From contig CBDETI010000027.1 in the NCBI GenBank assembly GCA_965242775.1, positions 1 to 64,000 on the forward strand: DNA of 64,000 nt, written 5' to 3'. The number at the start of each line of letters is the position of its first letter. Position 1 is the stretch's first letter. Origin of the DNA: JAWPMT01 sp965242775 (GTDB lineage Bacteria > Bacteroidota > Bacteroidia > Cytophagales > Cyclobacteriaceae). Below, piece by piece: positions 27,009 to 38,600 of this stretch. Both the position numbers and the translations under genes were made by a program. The notes beneath the pieces were generated by a model that was not told the origin of the DNA, ran no database searches, and saw only the letters and a list, made by a program, of their open reading frames with translations.

Positions 27009-28187
27009 CTACAGCTGTGAATTTGCAAGCGCCTGTGTCACGTCTGCTAGGATATCATCTTTGTTCTCCAGCCCCACCGAGACACGAACCAATCCGGAGG
27101 TGATACCAACTGCAAGTCGTTCATCTTCAGACAATTTGCTATGTGTCGTGGAGGCGGGATGCGTGGCTATGGTTCGTGTATCTCCCAGGTTGGCAGAGAG
27201 CGAGATCATTTTCAATTGATCCAAAAATTTTCTTCCTTGATCAATCCCTCCCGGGAGTTCAAACGTGACAAGGCCACCACCTTTTTTCATTTGCTTTCGT
27301 GCAATGGCTTCACGTGGATGACTAGGAAGAAAAGGATATTTTACCCGAGCCACCTGGTCTGATTTTGACAAGGATTCGGCTAATGCCAATGCATTGTCAC
27401 AATGCCGATCCATACGCGGACCTAAGGTCTCGAGACTCTTGGAAAGTAACCACCCATGAAAAGGTGAAAGTGCAGGTCCTGAGTGCCGTGCCATGAACTT
27501 GACTTTCGGGAAAAGTGCCTCGGACGTTAGTATAGCACCAGCTAATACCCGACCCTGGCCATCGATGAATTTCGTAGCAGAATGGGTGACGATATCAGCC
27601 CCCCAAACAGCAGGATTTTGTAGGTACGGAGTAGCAAAGCAATTGTCGACATTGACGATGAGCCCCTTCCTTTTACCTAACTCGCAAACTTCCTGGAGAT
27701 CAATAATATCCAGCGCCGGATTCGATGGCGTCTCGAAGAACAACATTTTTGTCTTCGGAGTGATTGCAGCCTCCCATTCATCAATATCAAACCCGGATAC
27801 ATACGTATGTGTAATTCCCCATCGGGGTAAGATCTGGGTCAGAATCTGATGAGTTGAGCCAAAGACGGACCTGGAAGCCACAATGTGGTCACCCTGATCT
27901 AAAAAAGCGGCAATACTAGTAAACATAGCCGCCATGCCACTGGCTGTGGCAATACCAAGTGGAAGCTGTTCCAGTGCGCAAAGCTTCTCGATGAATTCAT
28001 CGTTGTTTGGATTGGAATACCTGGAATATATAAACCCTTCCTTCTCCTCTGCAAACAAGGCACGAGCCTCCTCCGCATCCTCAAAGACGAAGCTCGAGGT
28101 GGCATATATGGGCACCGAATGCTCTTTATTCGCTGAGCGCTCATTTTGATGCCGAATAGCAATGGTTTCGAACTTTTTATTAGCCAA
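27009..28187 (-). CDS. metZ: O-succinylhomoserine sulfhydrylase (Cys/Met metabolism PLP enzyme)
   Basis: A 392-residue enzyme of the Cys/Met metabolism PLP family, probably converting O-succinylhomoserine and sulfide to homocysteine in the cytoplasm. Visible are the N-terminal YSRYSNPN, the phosphate-binding segment ATASGMAAMF, and the PLP lysine Lys206 in HSATKFIDGQGR. The GQGR that follows the lysine and the overall length are as in MetZ. Cystathionine gamma-synthase or methionine gamma-lyase cannot be excluded from sequence alone, but the VLAGAIL context favours MetZ. The gene is divergent from the rhodanese operon, which could supply or detoxify sulfane sulfur. No riboswitch is visible in the 128-base gap. 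Confidence 0.82.
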   Translation of the reverse strand: MANKKFETIAIRHQNERSANKEHSVPIYATSSFVFEDAEEARALFAEEKEGFIYSRYSNPNNDEFIEKLCALEQLPLGIATASGMAAMFTSIAAFLDQGDHIVASRSVFGSTHQILTQILPRWGITHTYVSGFDIDEWEAAITPKTKMLFFETPSNPALDIIDLQEVCELGKRKGLIVNVDNCFATPYLQNPAVWGADIVTHSATKFIDGQGRVLAGAILTSEALFPKVKFMARHSGPALSPFHGWLLSKSLETLGPRMDRHCDNALALAESLSKSDQVARVKYPFLPSHPREAIARKQMKKGGGLVTFELPGGIDQGRKFLDQLKMISLSANLGDTRTIATHPASTTHSKLSEDERLAVGITSGLVRVSVGLENKDDILADVTQALANSQL

Positions 28188-28212
28188 ATTGCTTACTTTC
28201 TGATTAAAAATT

Positions 28213-28247
28213 CAAACTTAGAAGAAAGCAACGAAAGGAGCATCAAA
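28213..28247 (-). promoter_or_regulatory. Probable promoter of the metZ-like gene
   Basis: On the minus strand TTTG (28247-28244), a 23-base spacer and TAAGTTTG (28220-28213) match the Bacteroidota -33/-7 consensus. The leader would be about 18-20 bases. Confidence 0.6.
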
Positions 28248-28315
28248 TAGTATTTTCAAAACACTATTAACGCATATAAGACAGAGCTTTCAGGCCAAAA
28301 CAAACCAAAATCAAG

Positions 28316-28633
28316 ATGAAGGAGATCACAGTACAGGAACTTAAGGAGTTGAAAGACAAAAACGCTGATTTTCAGCTAATTGACGTCCGGGAGCAAAATG
28401 AATTCGATTTTGCCAATTTGGGAGGAGCGTTGGTGCCGCTGGGATCCGTACCCCAAAACGTAGACAAATTTGACAAAAGTAAGCAGGTGGTCGTACATTG
28501 CCGTAGTGGGAAACGCAGTGGCGATGCCATCACTTTTCTGGAGCAGAATCATGGCTTTACTAATCTGTACAACCTGAAAGGCGGCATTCTTGCCTGGTCT
28601 GACGAAGTGGATCCGTCTATTCCAAAATATTGA
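28316..28633 (+). CDS. Single-domain rhodanese-like protein
   Basis: A 105-residue cytoplasmic rhodanese-fold protein. It has the entry motif IDVREQNEFDFANL and the active-site loop HCRSGKRSGDA with Cys62, and ends with NLKGGILAW, all typical of PspE/GlpE-like single-domain sulfurtransferases. It may carry persulfide sulfur. It is the first gene of a plus-strand run: the methyltransferase gene begins three bases after its stop. Confidence 0.92.
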   Translation: MKEITVQELKELKDKNADFQLIDVREQNEFDFANLGGALVPLGSVPQNVDKFDKSKQVVVHCRSGKRSGDAITFLEQNHGFTNLYNLKGGILAWSDEVDPSIPKY

Positions 28634-28636
28634 CCG

Positions 28637-29158
28637 GTGAAGCTCCATATTGGAGGAAATACTAAGCATTCGGATTGGAAGATACTGGACATAGCGCCAC
28701 GCCCGGAGGTTGATTTTGTAGCAGACGCTAAGGATTTAGGTCAATTTGGTGATGAAACTGTTGAGGCTATCTATGCGAGTCACGTTCTCGAACATTTTCA
28801 TTATCATCTTGACAATGAGTTGTACCAGGTCCTTTGTGAATGGCACCGCGTGCTAGAGGTTGGGGCCAAGCTTTACGTGAGTGTTCCAGATCTGAAAAAG
28901 CTTTGTGAAATATATCTTTACCCCGACTTGATCCCTCAAGAACGACTCGTGGTTATGTCTATGATTTACGGAGGTCAAGTGAATGAACATGATCGACATT
29001 TTGTAGGGTTTGATCTGGAGACCCTAGGCCAGTTTCTTGAGAAAGCCGGATTCATGCAATACGAGCAGGTGGAGGGCTTTGACCTGTTCGAAGATACGAG
29101 CCAGATGCGGATAAGAGGCGAGTTGATCAGTTTGAACCTCGTTGCTCTGAAGTGCTGA
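28637..29158 (+). CDS. Small class I SAM-dependent methyltransferase
   Basis: A 173-residue protein with a reduced Rossmann methyltransferase fold: an opening KLHIGGNTKHSDWKILDI, then a VDFVADAKDL acidic loop, the ASHVLEHF motif typical of Methyltransf_11 and 12 families, and a L-x-V-x-VPDL strand. Such proteins are often found in glycan gene clusters, where they methylate sugars. The start is GTG at 28637, three bases after the rhodanese stop; no ATG is near. The gene for a protein glycosyltransferase follows by 42 bases, so sugar or protein methylation linked to glycosylation is plausible but unproven. Confidence 0.75.
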   Translation: MKLHIGGNTKHSDWKILDIAPRPEVDFVADAKDLGQFGDETVEAIYASHVLEHFHYHLDNELYQVLCEWHRVLEVGAKLYVSVPDLKKLCEIYLYPDLIPQERLVVMSMIYGGQVNEHDRHFVGFDLETLGQFLEKAGFMQYEQVEGFDLFEDTSQMRIRGELISLNLVALKC

Positions 29159-29200
29159 GATTTAGCTAGTGGTTTTATATTGCTGGTCGTTACGATCATC

Positions 29201-31360
29201 ATGGACATCCCTAAAGTTATTCATCAAGCCAAGGTTTTTCATCAGCAGAAAAACTACCCGGAGGCGATAAAATGCTACGAAGCAATCCTCAAAACCGACG
29301 CTGATCACCAGGAAGTACTGCTACTTCTTGGTAATGCTTACTATGCCATCAAGGAGTACCCGCATGCTATAACGAATCTGAAAAAAACACTCCTTCTGGA
29401 CGATCGACAGCCGTTGGCCCTACTCAAGCTAGGTCAATCCTTCATCAAGACAGAGGAGTATGAATTTGCGGAAGCGCCGTTGTTGCGGGTGACGGAAATT
29501 GCCCCACAATTTGCAGAAGGGTATTTTCATTTTGGAAGATTACGAAAGCTGCAGGAGAATTACGAGGATGCTGCCAAGCTTTACGAAATCGCCATAAAAC
29601 TAAAGCCCCAATACCCGGCAGCGCTCAATAATCTTGGCAATGTATATCAATTGGATGGAGAGGAGGACAAGGCAATTGCATGTTACGAAAGGCTTATCAA
29701 GATTGAACCAAACCTTGCCATGGCGCATTGCAACCTCGCCAGCCTCTGGAAGACCAAAGGACGATTTGAAAAAGCAAAACAGGGTTATATATTCTCCCTT
29801 CAACTAGACCCCAATTTGGAGCTTGCCTATTTCAACCTCGGTAACCTGTCCTCGGAAAAACACGATCACGTGGAGGCCGAGCGGTATTATCGTAAAGCGC
29901 TCAAAGCCAAGGCAGATTATGGCGAGGCTCAGATGGCGTTGGCGCAGAACCTGGATGTGCAATCTCGTCCATTCGATTCTCTTGAGGCATTGAATAAAGC
30001 GTTAGAGATGGATAAGAAGTTTGACTTGCAGGTAAAATATAAGCGAGGTACACTCCACTTAAAATCTGCTCAATGGGACAACTATGAAACCTTGGTAGGC
30101 GACCTGAACGAAGCTGTGAGGGAATATATTTCAAAGGAAGATACCAAGGAAAACCTGGCTACTTATGATATAAACTACTTCAATGGGGATATGGCCACGC
30201 ACTTGGAAATGGCAAGAATCCAGGCTGATCAGATCTCCAAAATAGTGTCCAAATACCGCGACAATGAGCCCTTCCAACACCACAGTCGAAAAGGGCGAAA
30301 GATCCGAATTGGCTACGTGTCGCCTGATTTCCGATTGCATGCAGTGGGTCGGATAATGCGTAGTTATTTTAAATATCACAACCGGGAGCAATTTGAAATT
30401 TATGCTTATAGCTTGGTTACGACCGGTGACTTTATTGAGCAGGAAATAAAACGAGGCTGTGATCATTTTATTGATCTTTCGGACATAGATGATGTAGAAG
30501 CTGCGACCAGGATCAATCGGGATCAGATAGATGTTCTGATCGATTTAGCTGTTTATACCAAACATGCCAAGCCTTCCATCTTCGCATTGAGACCAGCACC
30601 CTTGCAGATGACTTTCGTTGGGTATCCAGGCACTTCTGGCGCGGATTATATGGACTATATCATCGCAGATGAGATCATTCTACCTTCATCCTCTCAAGCG
30701 TTTTATACGGAAAAGCCACTCTATTTGCCTTGTGCATGGATGGCTCCCGAAATCCAGGTTAAGCCGGGAAAGCTCTCGCGAAAGGAGCTCGAATTACCCG
30801 AGGAAGCCGTTGTTTACGCAGCATTTAACTCTGTCTATAAGGTTAACCCTGAAGTTTTTGATGCGTGGATGGAAATACTTCGGCAAGTACCCGGAAGCGT
30901 CTTATTCATGACGCACACCGAAGACAGAATTCAAAATAATCTCAGGAAGGAGGCTGAAAAACGGAGCGTCTCGGCGGAAAGACTGCACTTCGGTAAGTTC
31001 CTGGAGGAGGAAGACTACATGGCACGATTTGCTTTGTGCGACCTGTACCTTGATACCTTTAGTTACACTGCTGGATCTAGCGGTATATTTTCCCTGCTCG
31101 GGGGATTGCCGGTGCTCACCTTGCTGGGCGAAACAAACGCACGGCGTATGTCCGCAAGTATAGTTGGTAATGCTGGATTGGAGGAAATGGTTTGTGAGAC
31201 TAAAGAGGTGTATATAAAGAAAGCAATAGAACTGGGAAAAGAACCGTCGAAAAGAGAAGAGTTAAAAAATAAATTGAAGAGGAACCATGGTACAGCGTTA
31301 CTCTTTGACAATGCTCGTGTTGTACAGAGCCTGGAAAGGACCCTTCTTGAAATCCTATAA
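29201..31360 (+). CDS. TPR-repeat O-linked N-acetylglucosamine transferase, SPINDLY type (GT41)
   Basis: A 719-residue cytoplasmic protein. The first 270 residues hold about seven tetratricopeptide repeats (for example ALNNLGNVYQLDGEEDKAIA). The rest matches the Glyco_transf_41 region: RIGYVSPDFRLHAVGRIM, then DVLIDLAVYTKHAKPSIFAL, RPAPLQMTFVGYPGTSGADY, and a late LDTFSYTAGSSGIFSLLGG segment in the place of the usual nucleotide-sugar loop. Family members attach GlcNAc or other sugars to Ser/Thr of proteins. The ATG at 29201 is preferred over an upstream TTG. A terminator follows at 31376, but TIGR03032 and the giant surface gene lie just beyond on the same strand, which makes them candidates for its substrates. 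The donor sugar cannot be inferred. Confidence 0.85.
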   Translation: MDIPKVIHQAKVFHQQKNYPEAIKCYEAILKTDADHQEVLLLLGNAYYAIKEYPHAITNLKKTLLLDDRQPLALLKLGQSFIKTEEYEFAEAPLLRVTEIAPQFAEGYFHFGRLRKLQENYEDAAKLYEIAIKLKPQYPAALNNLGNVYQLDGEEDKAIACYERLIKIEPNLAMAHCNLASLWKTKGRFEKAKQGYIFSLQLDPNLELAYFNLGNLSSEKHDHVEAERYYRKALKAKADYGEAQMALAQNLDVQSRPFDSLEALNKALEMDKKFDLQVKYKRGTLHLKSAQWDNYETLVGDLNEAVREYISKEDTKENLATYDINYFNGDMATHLEMARIQADQISKIVSKYRDNEPFQHHSRKGRKIRIGYVSPDFRLHAVGRIMRSYFKYHNREQFEIYAYSLVTTGDFIEQEIKRGCDHFIDLSDIDDVEAATRINRDQIDVLIDLAVYTKHAKPSIFALRPAPLQMTFVGYPGTSGADYMDYIIADEIILPSSSQAFYTEKPLYLPCAWMAPEIQVKPGKLSRKELELPEEAVVYAAFNSVYKVNPEVFDAWMEILRQVPGSVLFMTHTEDRIQNNLRKEAEKRSVSAERLHFGKFLEEEDYMARFALCDLYLDTFSYTAGSSGIFSLLGGLPVLTLLGETNARRMSASIVGNAGLEEMVCETKEVYIKKAIELGKEPSKREELKNKLKRNHGTALLFDNARVVQSLERTLLEIL

Positions 31361-31375
31361 TTTGCATACGTAAGG

Positions 31376-31396
31376 TCACTCATCTGAGTGATTTTT
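31376..31396 (+). terminator. Terminator after the glycosyltransferase gene
   Basis: TCACTC (31376-31381) and GAGTGA (31386-31391) pair around ATCT and are followed by five T. It separates the rhodanese-methyltransferase-glycosyltransferase run from the TIGR03032-giant gene pair. The stem is short, so readthrough is possible. Confidence 0.65.
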
Positions 31397-31459
31397 GACC
31401 GTTTATATAGCATTTGCTATTGTCCCGATGAGGGAAATAAGGTAGTTTCATAGGCAACT

Positions 31460-32632
31460 ATGACGACCGAGAAAGACAAATCTGCGCAGGGACCGCCGCC
31501 CCCTTTCAGTTTCAGTTATGCCCAAAACACGCCGGAATTGCTGTGGCAATTGAACTGCTCGCTGGCAATTTCTACTTACCAAACTGGTAAAGTCATCGTC
31601 ATAAGTCCAAAGGATACGGAAGAGCTAATTCAGTTACCCAGGACATTTGATAAACCCATGGGTATGGCCATCAAGGATCACAAGTTGGCCATAGCTACAA
31701 GAGATGAAGTGATCATAAGTGCCAATGCCCCTAATGCCGCCAAGCATTATCCGGACAAGCCGGACACTTATGATTCACTTTATATACCTCGCGCCACTTA
31801 TTACACTGGCAACGCCGACATTCACGAGATCGGTTGGATGGATGATCGTCTTTTTGCAGTAAACACACAGTTTTCCTGTTTGTCCATCGTTGACGACAAT
31901 TGCAGCTTCCGGCCTAAGTGGAAACCCCACTTTGTTTCTCAAATTACGCCAGGAGACAGATGTCATCTCAATGGTGTCGCATTTGTGGAGGGTCGTCCTA
32001 AATATGTTACTGCGCTTGGCAAAACCGATGAGCCCGGTGCTTGGCGCAAAGACATGATCAAGGGAGGGGTCTTGATGGAAGTCGACAACAACGAGATTGT
32101 GCTCGAGGGTTTGTCTGTACCCCATACCCCGAAAGTATATGATGGAAAGCTTTACGCCTTATTATCCGGAACCGGCGAATTGATCCAGGTAGATCCCGAA
32201 AATGGCAAATATGAGGTCGTCACAAGGATGAATGGATTTGCACGCGGTATGGATGTCTGTGGCGATTACCTTTTTGTGGCGCTATCGAAGATCCGTCCCA
32301 AGAGTTCCATATTTAATACAGCTCCCGTGGCCAAAAAATCCGTATTCTGCGGAGTAGCTATTGTCTACTTGCCCACCGGAAGTCAGGTGGGCTATATAAA
32401 ATACAACTCGACAGTTGAGGAAATCTTCGACATTAAAGTACTCACGGGACAAAAGCGACCCAATATCCTCAATCGGGAAAAGGGTATGCAGTATCGCGCC
32501 ATGGTGACGCCACAGCATACCTTCTGGAGACAAGATGAAGCCGCTGAGGAAGCAGCCAGCACTGATGCAGCAGCCGAAGAAACACAAAGAACTGAAAGCC
32601 AAGAAATTGAAACACCCGAAGCGGTGGAATAA
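31460..32632 (+). CDS. TIGR03032 family protein
   Basis: A 390-residue protein without a signal peptide, hence cytoplasmic. It matches TIGR03032 over most of its length: LAISTYQTGKVIVISP, FDKPMGMAI, a DIHEIGW segment, DRCHLNGVAFVEGRPKYVTA, SVPHTPKVYDGKLYAL and an FARGMDV segment. The pattern suggests a single beta-propeller. No enzymatic role is known for the family. The last 35 residues are an Ala/Glu-rich acidic tail, probably disordered. It precedes the giant FG-GAP gene by 47 bases with no terminator between, so they are very likely an operon. From memory, genes of this family recur beside TPR proteins and large VCBS/FG-GAP proteins in aquatic bacteria; this should be checked. A chaperone, export or modification role for the giant protein is the main hypothesis. 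Confidence 0.85.
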   Translation: MTTEKDKSAQGPPPPFSFSYAQNTPELLWQLNCSLAISTYQTGKVIVISPKDTEELIQLPRTFDKPMGMAIKDHKLAIATRDEVIISANAPNAAKHYPDKPDTYDSLYIPRATYYTGNADIHEIGWMDDRLFAVNTQFSCLSIVDDNCSFRPKWKPHFVSQITPGDRCHLNGVAFVEGRPKYVTALGKTDEPGAWRKDMIKGGVLMEVDNNEIVLEGLSVPHTPKVYDGKLYALLSGTGELIQVDPENGKYEVVTRMNGFARGMDVCGDYLFVALSKIRPKSSIFNTAPVAKKSVFCGVAIVYLPTGSQVGYIKYNSTVEEIFDIKVLTGQKRPNILNREKGMQYRAMVTPQHTFWRQDEAAEEAASTDAAAEETQRTESQEIETPEAVE

Positions 32633-32679
32633 AAATACTTTCACAACAACAACTACATAGTCAATTAACGCCTGCAGCC

Positions 32680-35600
32680 ATGAAAGTGAATCCGATCGGT
32701 ACCTACTACCAGCTTGTTGCCAAGTACAACAAGTACCATCGACAGTTAAATAAGGCCATTAAAGACAAGTCATTTTGGCGCTATACGGTCAAAAAGCGAC
32801 AAATACTTGTAAAACGCCTTAGAAAACTCGAACGAAAGCTCCAAAGCTTACGCCCAGAGTTAGGTTTAAAACATGCAGCGGCAGCTATGTCACTGGCAGC
32901 GGTTCTTACAGCCGCACCGGTATCGGCTGCGGATACCGCCGTGGAAGCGCGGCCTGAAGTTGCGGAACGAGCGGAGATGCCATTGATGCTCTCCAGTAGT
33001 TCGGTTAGCTTGTACGCTCCGATAGGTACCGTTGTTGGTTCATTGTCCGGAGGAACCACTTACGACTTGCAGGCGTCAGGTGATACTCAGGATGACCACA
33101 ACAGCTTTTTCACGGTCAATGCGAGCAATGAACTGGTAGTCAATGCGAACTTGCACCTGGCTGGAAGCAGCACGCTGCGGGTCTACGTCGAAGGGACCGC
33201 TTTCACGATTACACTCGCGGATTATCCTACCACCCAAGCACCATTTGGCGCTGGCCAAACTTCTGGTCTGGCTGGAGCTCCTCTTACTCCACTGGTGGAT
33301 TTAGATGGTGATGGTGATCTGGATGTAATTTCCAATTATGATGGAAGTGGCTACACCTTTTATAGCAACGCTTTCGATTCGAGCCAGGGATACTTTGCGA
33401 GCTCCAGTATTGGCTCCAATCCATCCACGGCCGCAGCCCTTTTTGATATAGATGGTGATGGTGATCTCGAATTTGCCTGGCAGGTAAGCGGCAATGTCCA
33501 GGTCGTGGATCCAAGTCTGGGTACTGTGGCTGCCAACACCAACCCTTTCAGTAGTTTTTATGCGCTGGCGATTGGTGACATAGATGCGGATGGCGATATG
33601 GATCTGGTCGCAGCCGGGACCAACCAATTCATGGTCTTTGACACGTCAGATCCCAATATGGGAAGTCTGGCGAACGTTTCCAGTGCCGTATTAGGGTTTT
33701 ACCCCAGAGAAGTACAATTGGCAGATATGGATGCTGATGGCGACCTGGACGTGGTGATCACTACTAGTGAGAAGGTACTGGTCTACCGCAACCTTGGAGG
33801 AGGCAGCTTCGACGCCACCGGACACACGGTGGTATCGGGAGACAATAACTATAGCTCCTATTATAGCGATACACGCAGGAACTATTACTTTAATGGTGCG
33901 ACCCTGGGCGATATCGATGGTGATGGCGATGTGGATGTTGTGTCTTCTCAATTTGGATATCAGGACCTTTGGCAAAACAGCTCAGGTACTTCCGGCCTTT
34001 CCTTCTCACGTGTAGCCATCGGCTATTACAACGCAGGAGACTACTCATACAATCAATACGAGGGGGCCTCCCTCGTAGATATAGATGGGGATGGGGATCT
34101 CGATCTGGTGTCCTTTGCCAGTTTTGGTGATGGGATCTTCAAAAACAATGGGTCCGGAGCGTTCACCCCTTCTTCAGACCCAATTTCCTTGCCCACTGGC
34201 GTTTTATTTGCTGATATTGACCTGGATGGAGATCTTGATGCCGTGGGAAGTAATGCAGGTGGGTATATCTACTTGGCTCAAGCGAGTGCGGATCCTACCT
34301 CCCTGGATTTAGCACCGGTTGCCAATACCTTCCCGCGGGTGGGCACGGTAATTGGCTCGCTATCAGCCGTAGATCCCGATAGCCCTTCGGTTGCATTTTC
34401 ACTGGCAGCCGGCGCTGGGTCAGATGACAACCATCTTTTTAGTATTGCAGGAAATAAACTGTTAGCAGCGCAGGATTTGACGATCCTTGCGCGCAATACC
34501 TTTGATGTTCGTATCCAGGCCAGTGACGGAGGTGGGGGCTCTTTAGAAAATACTTTTACCATTTCTATCAGTACTCACACAGGTATTGGGACACTTGGTT
34601 CACCGCAATCATTTGCTGGAAGCAGCGTGACGGACGCGAAGTTTGTTGATATCGACGGTGACCAGGACCTGGATTTGATCCTTAATAGTTCAACTGGAGC
34701 GGGATCCGTCGTGGAATTTGACTCTGGAACTACAAGTGCCACCACCTTTAATCAGTTTTGTTCGGGAACTTCAACCAATCTTTACAGTGCGCAGATTGCC
34801 ATTGGTGACCTGGACGGTGACAGTGATTTGGATTTGGCGGTCGTTTCTCCAAATAATACACACGATGCCCCGGTATTGATAGGTTCCGGCTATACCGCTA
34901 ATGGGTACGGTCTTGGTTCAGGGCATGTCGATGTAGCAATTGGAGATCTGGACCAGGATGGAGAGGACGAGATCATCGCAATTAAAGCGAACACAACGAC
35001 TATATTCGAGCGATCCGGCACTGCCAGCGGCTCTTTTCAGTCACTTGCAACATTCGCATTTGGCGGCAACGAATTGGAGTTAGCCGATCTGGACGGAGAC
35101 AATGACCTGGACATATTTATCAATGACAATACTTCCTATAAGATCATAGAAAATCAGGGGAGCAACAATTTTGCAACCTCCTCGACCATCCACAATGTGA
35201 ACTTCAACTGTGTCGGGACACACCCGGCCCTGGAATTTGCTTTGGGCGATTTTGATGGAGATGGTGACGTAGATGTCATCATGGGCCCCAACCACAACAA
35301 CACCTACCTTTTTAAGCTGACCAACGATGGATCAGCCAATTTTAGCTCACAGTTTTTGTCTGTCGGATTCACCGCCGCGGCCTCGGGAGTAACAGACGTA
35401 GATCTATTCGATTTCGACGGTGATGGCGACCTGGACATCACTCTTGCCAACCCTGGTGGCGATAATTATCTGCTTGCAAACTGTCTATCAGGAGCCTTTT
35501 TCACCCTTTCAAGTGTATCGCTGGGATCCAATGCATTCTCCATCGATTTTGGTGACATTGATGGCGATGGTGATGTGGATTTATTACTTGGTAAGGTGGG

Positions 35601-38600
35601 CAATGCGGAGGTGCTTTATAATACCCTTTCCGATGATCCAACGGATATCACAATTCAGCTGGCCCAGGATCCTTTCCCAAAAGTTGGTCAGAACATAGGA
35701 CTTTTGACATCTGTAGATAGTGACGGGCCTGGAGCGACATTCAGCCTGGCATCAGGAGCTGGTGACGATGACAATAATTTGTTTAAGGTCAGTACGGGGC
35801 TTGGTCAGGGAGTCCTGAGTATCAAAGAAGACCTAAATCCATTAGCACGTAACTCATTCAATATTCGAGTAAGAGTAGTGGATGGCGGCGGAGGTTCGTT
35901 TGAAAAAGCCCTCACCGTTACGATTCCGTTGGCGAATCCCCCGATCACGTTTGATGATACGTCCAATGCAAATACGCTGGCCAATGGGAACAATAGAGAT
36001 ATTGCCTTGGCAGATATGGATGGAGACGGAGAGTTGGACTTCATTGTATCGGATGCTCTCGGCTCGAAAAACTATATCATCGCCAATGATGGGAGTGGCA
36101 ATATGGGGAACCTCATCGCATCTTTCGGCACGATCGGATACAATGTGGAGGCACTTGCTCTCAGTGATTTTGATGATGATGGTGATCTGGATATCATCAC
36201 TGCAGGCCCCGGTAACAGGATTTGGGAAGTTGAGAGCGAATATCTCGCTACTGCAGGTGGTAATGTTATATCACTTTCACAGAGCACTTTCGGCACCTCT
36301 GGGGACGACCTGGCCATAGGGGACCTTGATGGAGATGGCGAAAAAGATATTCTGGTGCCCAGGGGAAATTTTAGCGGTCTTAGACTGTATCAAAACAACA
36401 ATGTCAGTGGCACCTTCACCGTTGGCACCTCCATCGGAGGATCTTGGAATGCCGTAGCCATTGGAGATCTCGATGGGGATGATGACCTGGAAGCGATCGC
36501 GATCGGCGCCTCCGGTCTTGTCAGATTAACAATAGACACTTCTGGCATTAACACGACGAGCATTGGCACGGTTACGCCAGGAACAGGATCCTCCAATGCG
36601 ATGGATCTCGAATTAGGCGATCTGGATGGTGATGGCGACCTGGATATTGTGGCTGTGGGTCCATACTATGGACGGCAAATATTGCTCAACGGCGGGACCG
36701 GCACATTCACCTCAGTGGCATTTCCGACCTCCTCCGTTACCATTTCGACGACAGATATGGACCTGGTGGATATGGATGGAGACGGAGACCTGGACATTAT
36801 TATGGCCAACCGGCATAGTCCAGGGAATCCTAACCCTATTCTTGTAAATGATGGCTCTGCGGGGTTCTCTTTCAGCCCGCTTAGCCCGTTCAATGGGATC
36901 GCCCATACCGTTGATTTTGGTGACCTCAATAGTGACGGCACCGTGGACATGGTGTTTGGTGGCAATGGAACAGATGCAGTTATCCATGGAAGTTTCAGTA
37001 CGGCTCCTTCGGATATTGCGATTGCAGGCGGCGACAATCTATTTGAAAAAGAAATTGGTCAGGTGATAAGGACATTTTCCGTCACAGACCCAAATCAGGG
37101 CAGCGGACATACACTGAACCTTGTTAGCGGCACAGGAGATACGGACAATGGGCTATTCACGATTCAAGGCAACGATTTAGTACTTAATGCCGACGTGCGA
37201 GGGTTCAACGCCGGTACAAAGACCTTCAATGTCAGGATCAGTGCGACCGACGATGACTCAAATACTTTTGAGAAATCATTTGTCGTCCAATCACCAGGTG
37301 CTGCTCCCACCCCGGCTCCAGGTAGTTTTCTGCAGGCTTCCGGCACGTTCGGAGGTGATCAACAGTCTTATACCACCCATACGGCCGATTTCGATGGGGA
37401 TGGCGATCTGGATATTTTTGTTGGCGGAGTTGAGTCTTTCCTGCTATTAAATGATGGGTGTGGTTCTTTCACGCAATCCAGCATCGCCATATACGGAGAT
37501 CAAACCATCTACGACAGTCAAATCGCGGACTTGGATGGAGATGGTGACGTGGATATCGTTCTCTTGGATGGCGCAGATTACTTTACCGTGCTGGAGAATG
37601 ATGGCTCCGCTGGCTTCACACAAAGCAGCCTCGCATACTTCGAACAGGCCAAGAAATTTCAGTTGGGTGATCTGGATGGTGACGGTGACATTGACATATT
37701 CGCCATTTCCGATAATGGCAATTTGGGTGCTGCCTATCTCAATGATGGCTCTCAGGATTTCGCACTGGGAGGTGCATCGACCTTTCCACAAGCCGATGAG
37801 CTGAGGCTAACCGATTTCGATGGTGATGGTGACTTGGATGTCGTATTGGCAGGGGAGAATGATGGATTTGTCCATGTTCACTACAATGACGGGGGAGGTA
37901 TTCCCTATTTCACAGCCGCTGCGTCATTTAGTAGTACCACTGCCGTAAATACCCTGGCATTAGGGGACTTAGACAATGACAATGACCTGGATGTCGTGTT
38001 GGGTAGCGCCAACAACGGAAATCAGTTCTTCTTCAAGGTTTCGGGCAGCCTATCCTCCACCGGTAGCTTCGGATATAGTCATGTGCGTGGTATTGGTATT
38101 GGAGACATGGACAATGATGGCAACCTTGACATTGTCAATGCCAACTTCGCTTTGAATGATAACAACGTTTATGGGATCACTTCTGCCGGCGGACCGTTCG
38201 TTAAAGGATTTGATTCCTTTGGTCAAGGCAGTTCGTATGATGTAGCCATTGGTGACTTTGATGGGGATGGTGACAATGATATTTTCTTTGCAAACAGGTA
38301 TCAGGACGGGTTATATTTCAACGAACCGATCCCCCCATCAGAAGTGTACCTCAGCAATAGTTCAATTGATCCTTTTAAAGGATTTGGACTCGAACATATA
38401 CAATTCACCAACAATGGTGCTGCCGGAAGTATGTTTGCCTACGAGTTAGTTGCCGGCAATGGAGATGATCACAATGGATTCTTTACCATTAAAGACGACA
38501 AACTACTGGCCAACTCGGATTTTGCCAATGCCAATGTAGCAGAAGCGAAGATTAGGGTCAAGGTAACAGATGTGACGCAAAGCGTTTCATCTACCCACGA

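Noticed and set aside
31394..31416. TAGCATTTG as promoter of the TIGR03032 gene
   Set aside because: Three bases instead of two separate TA and TTTG, and no TTG lies at the right distance.
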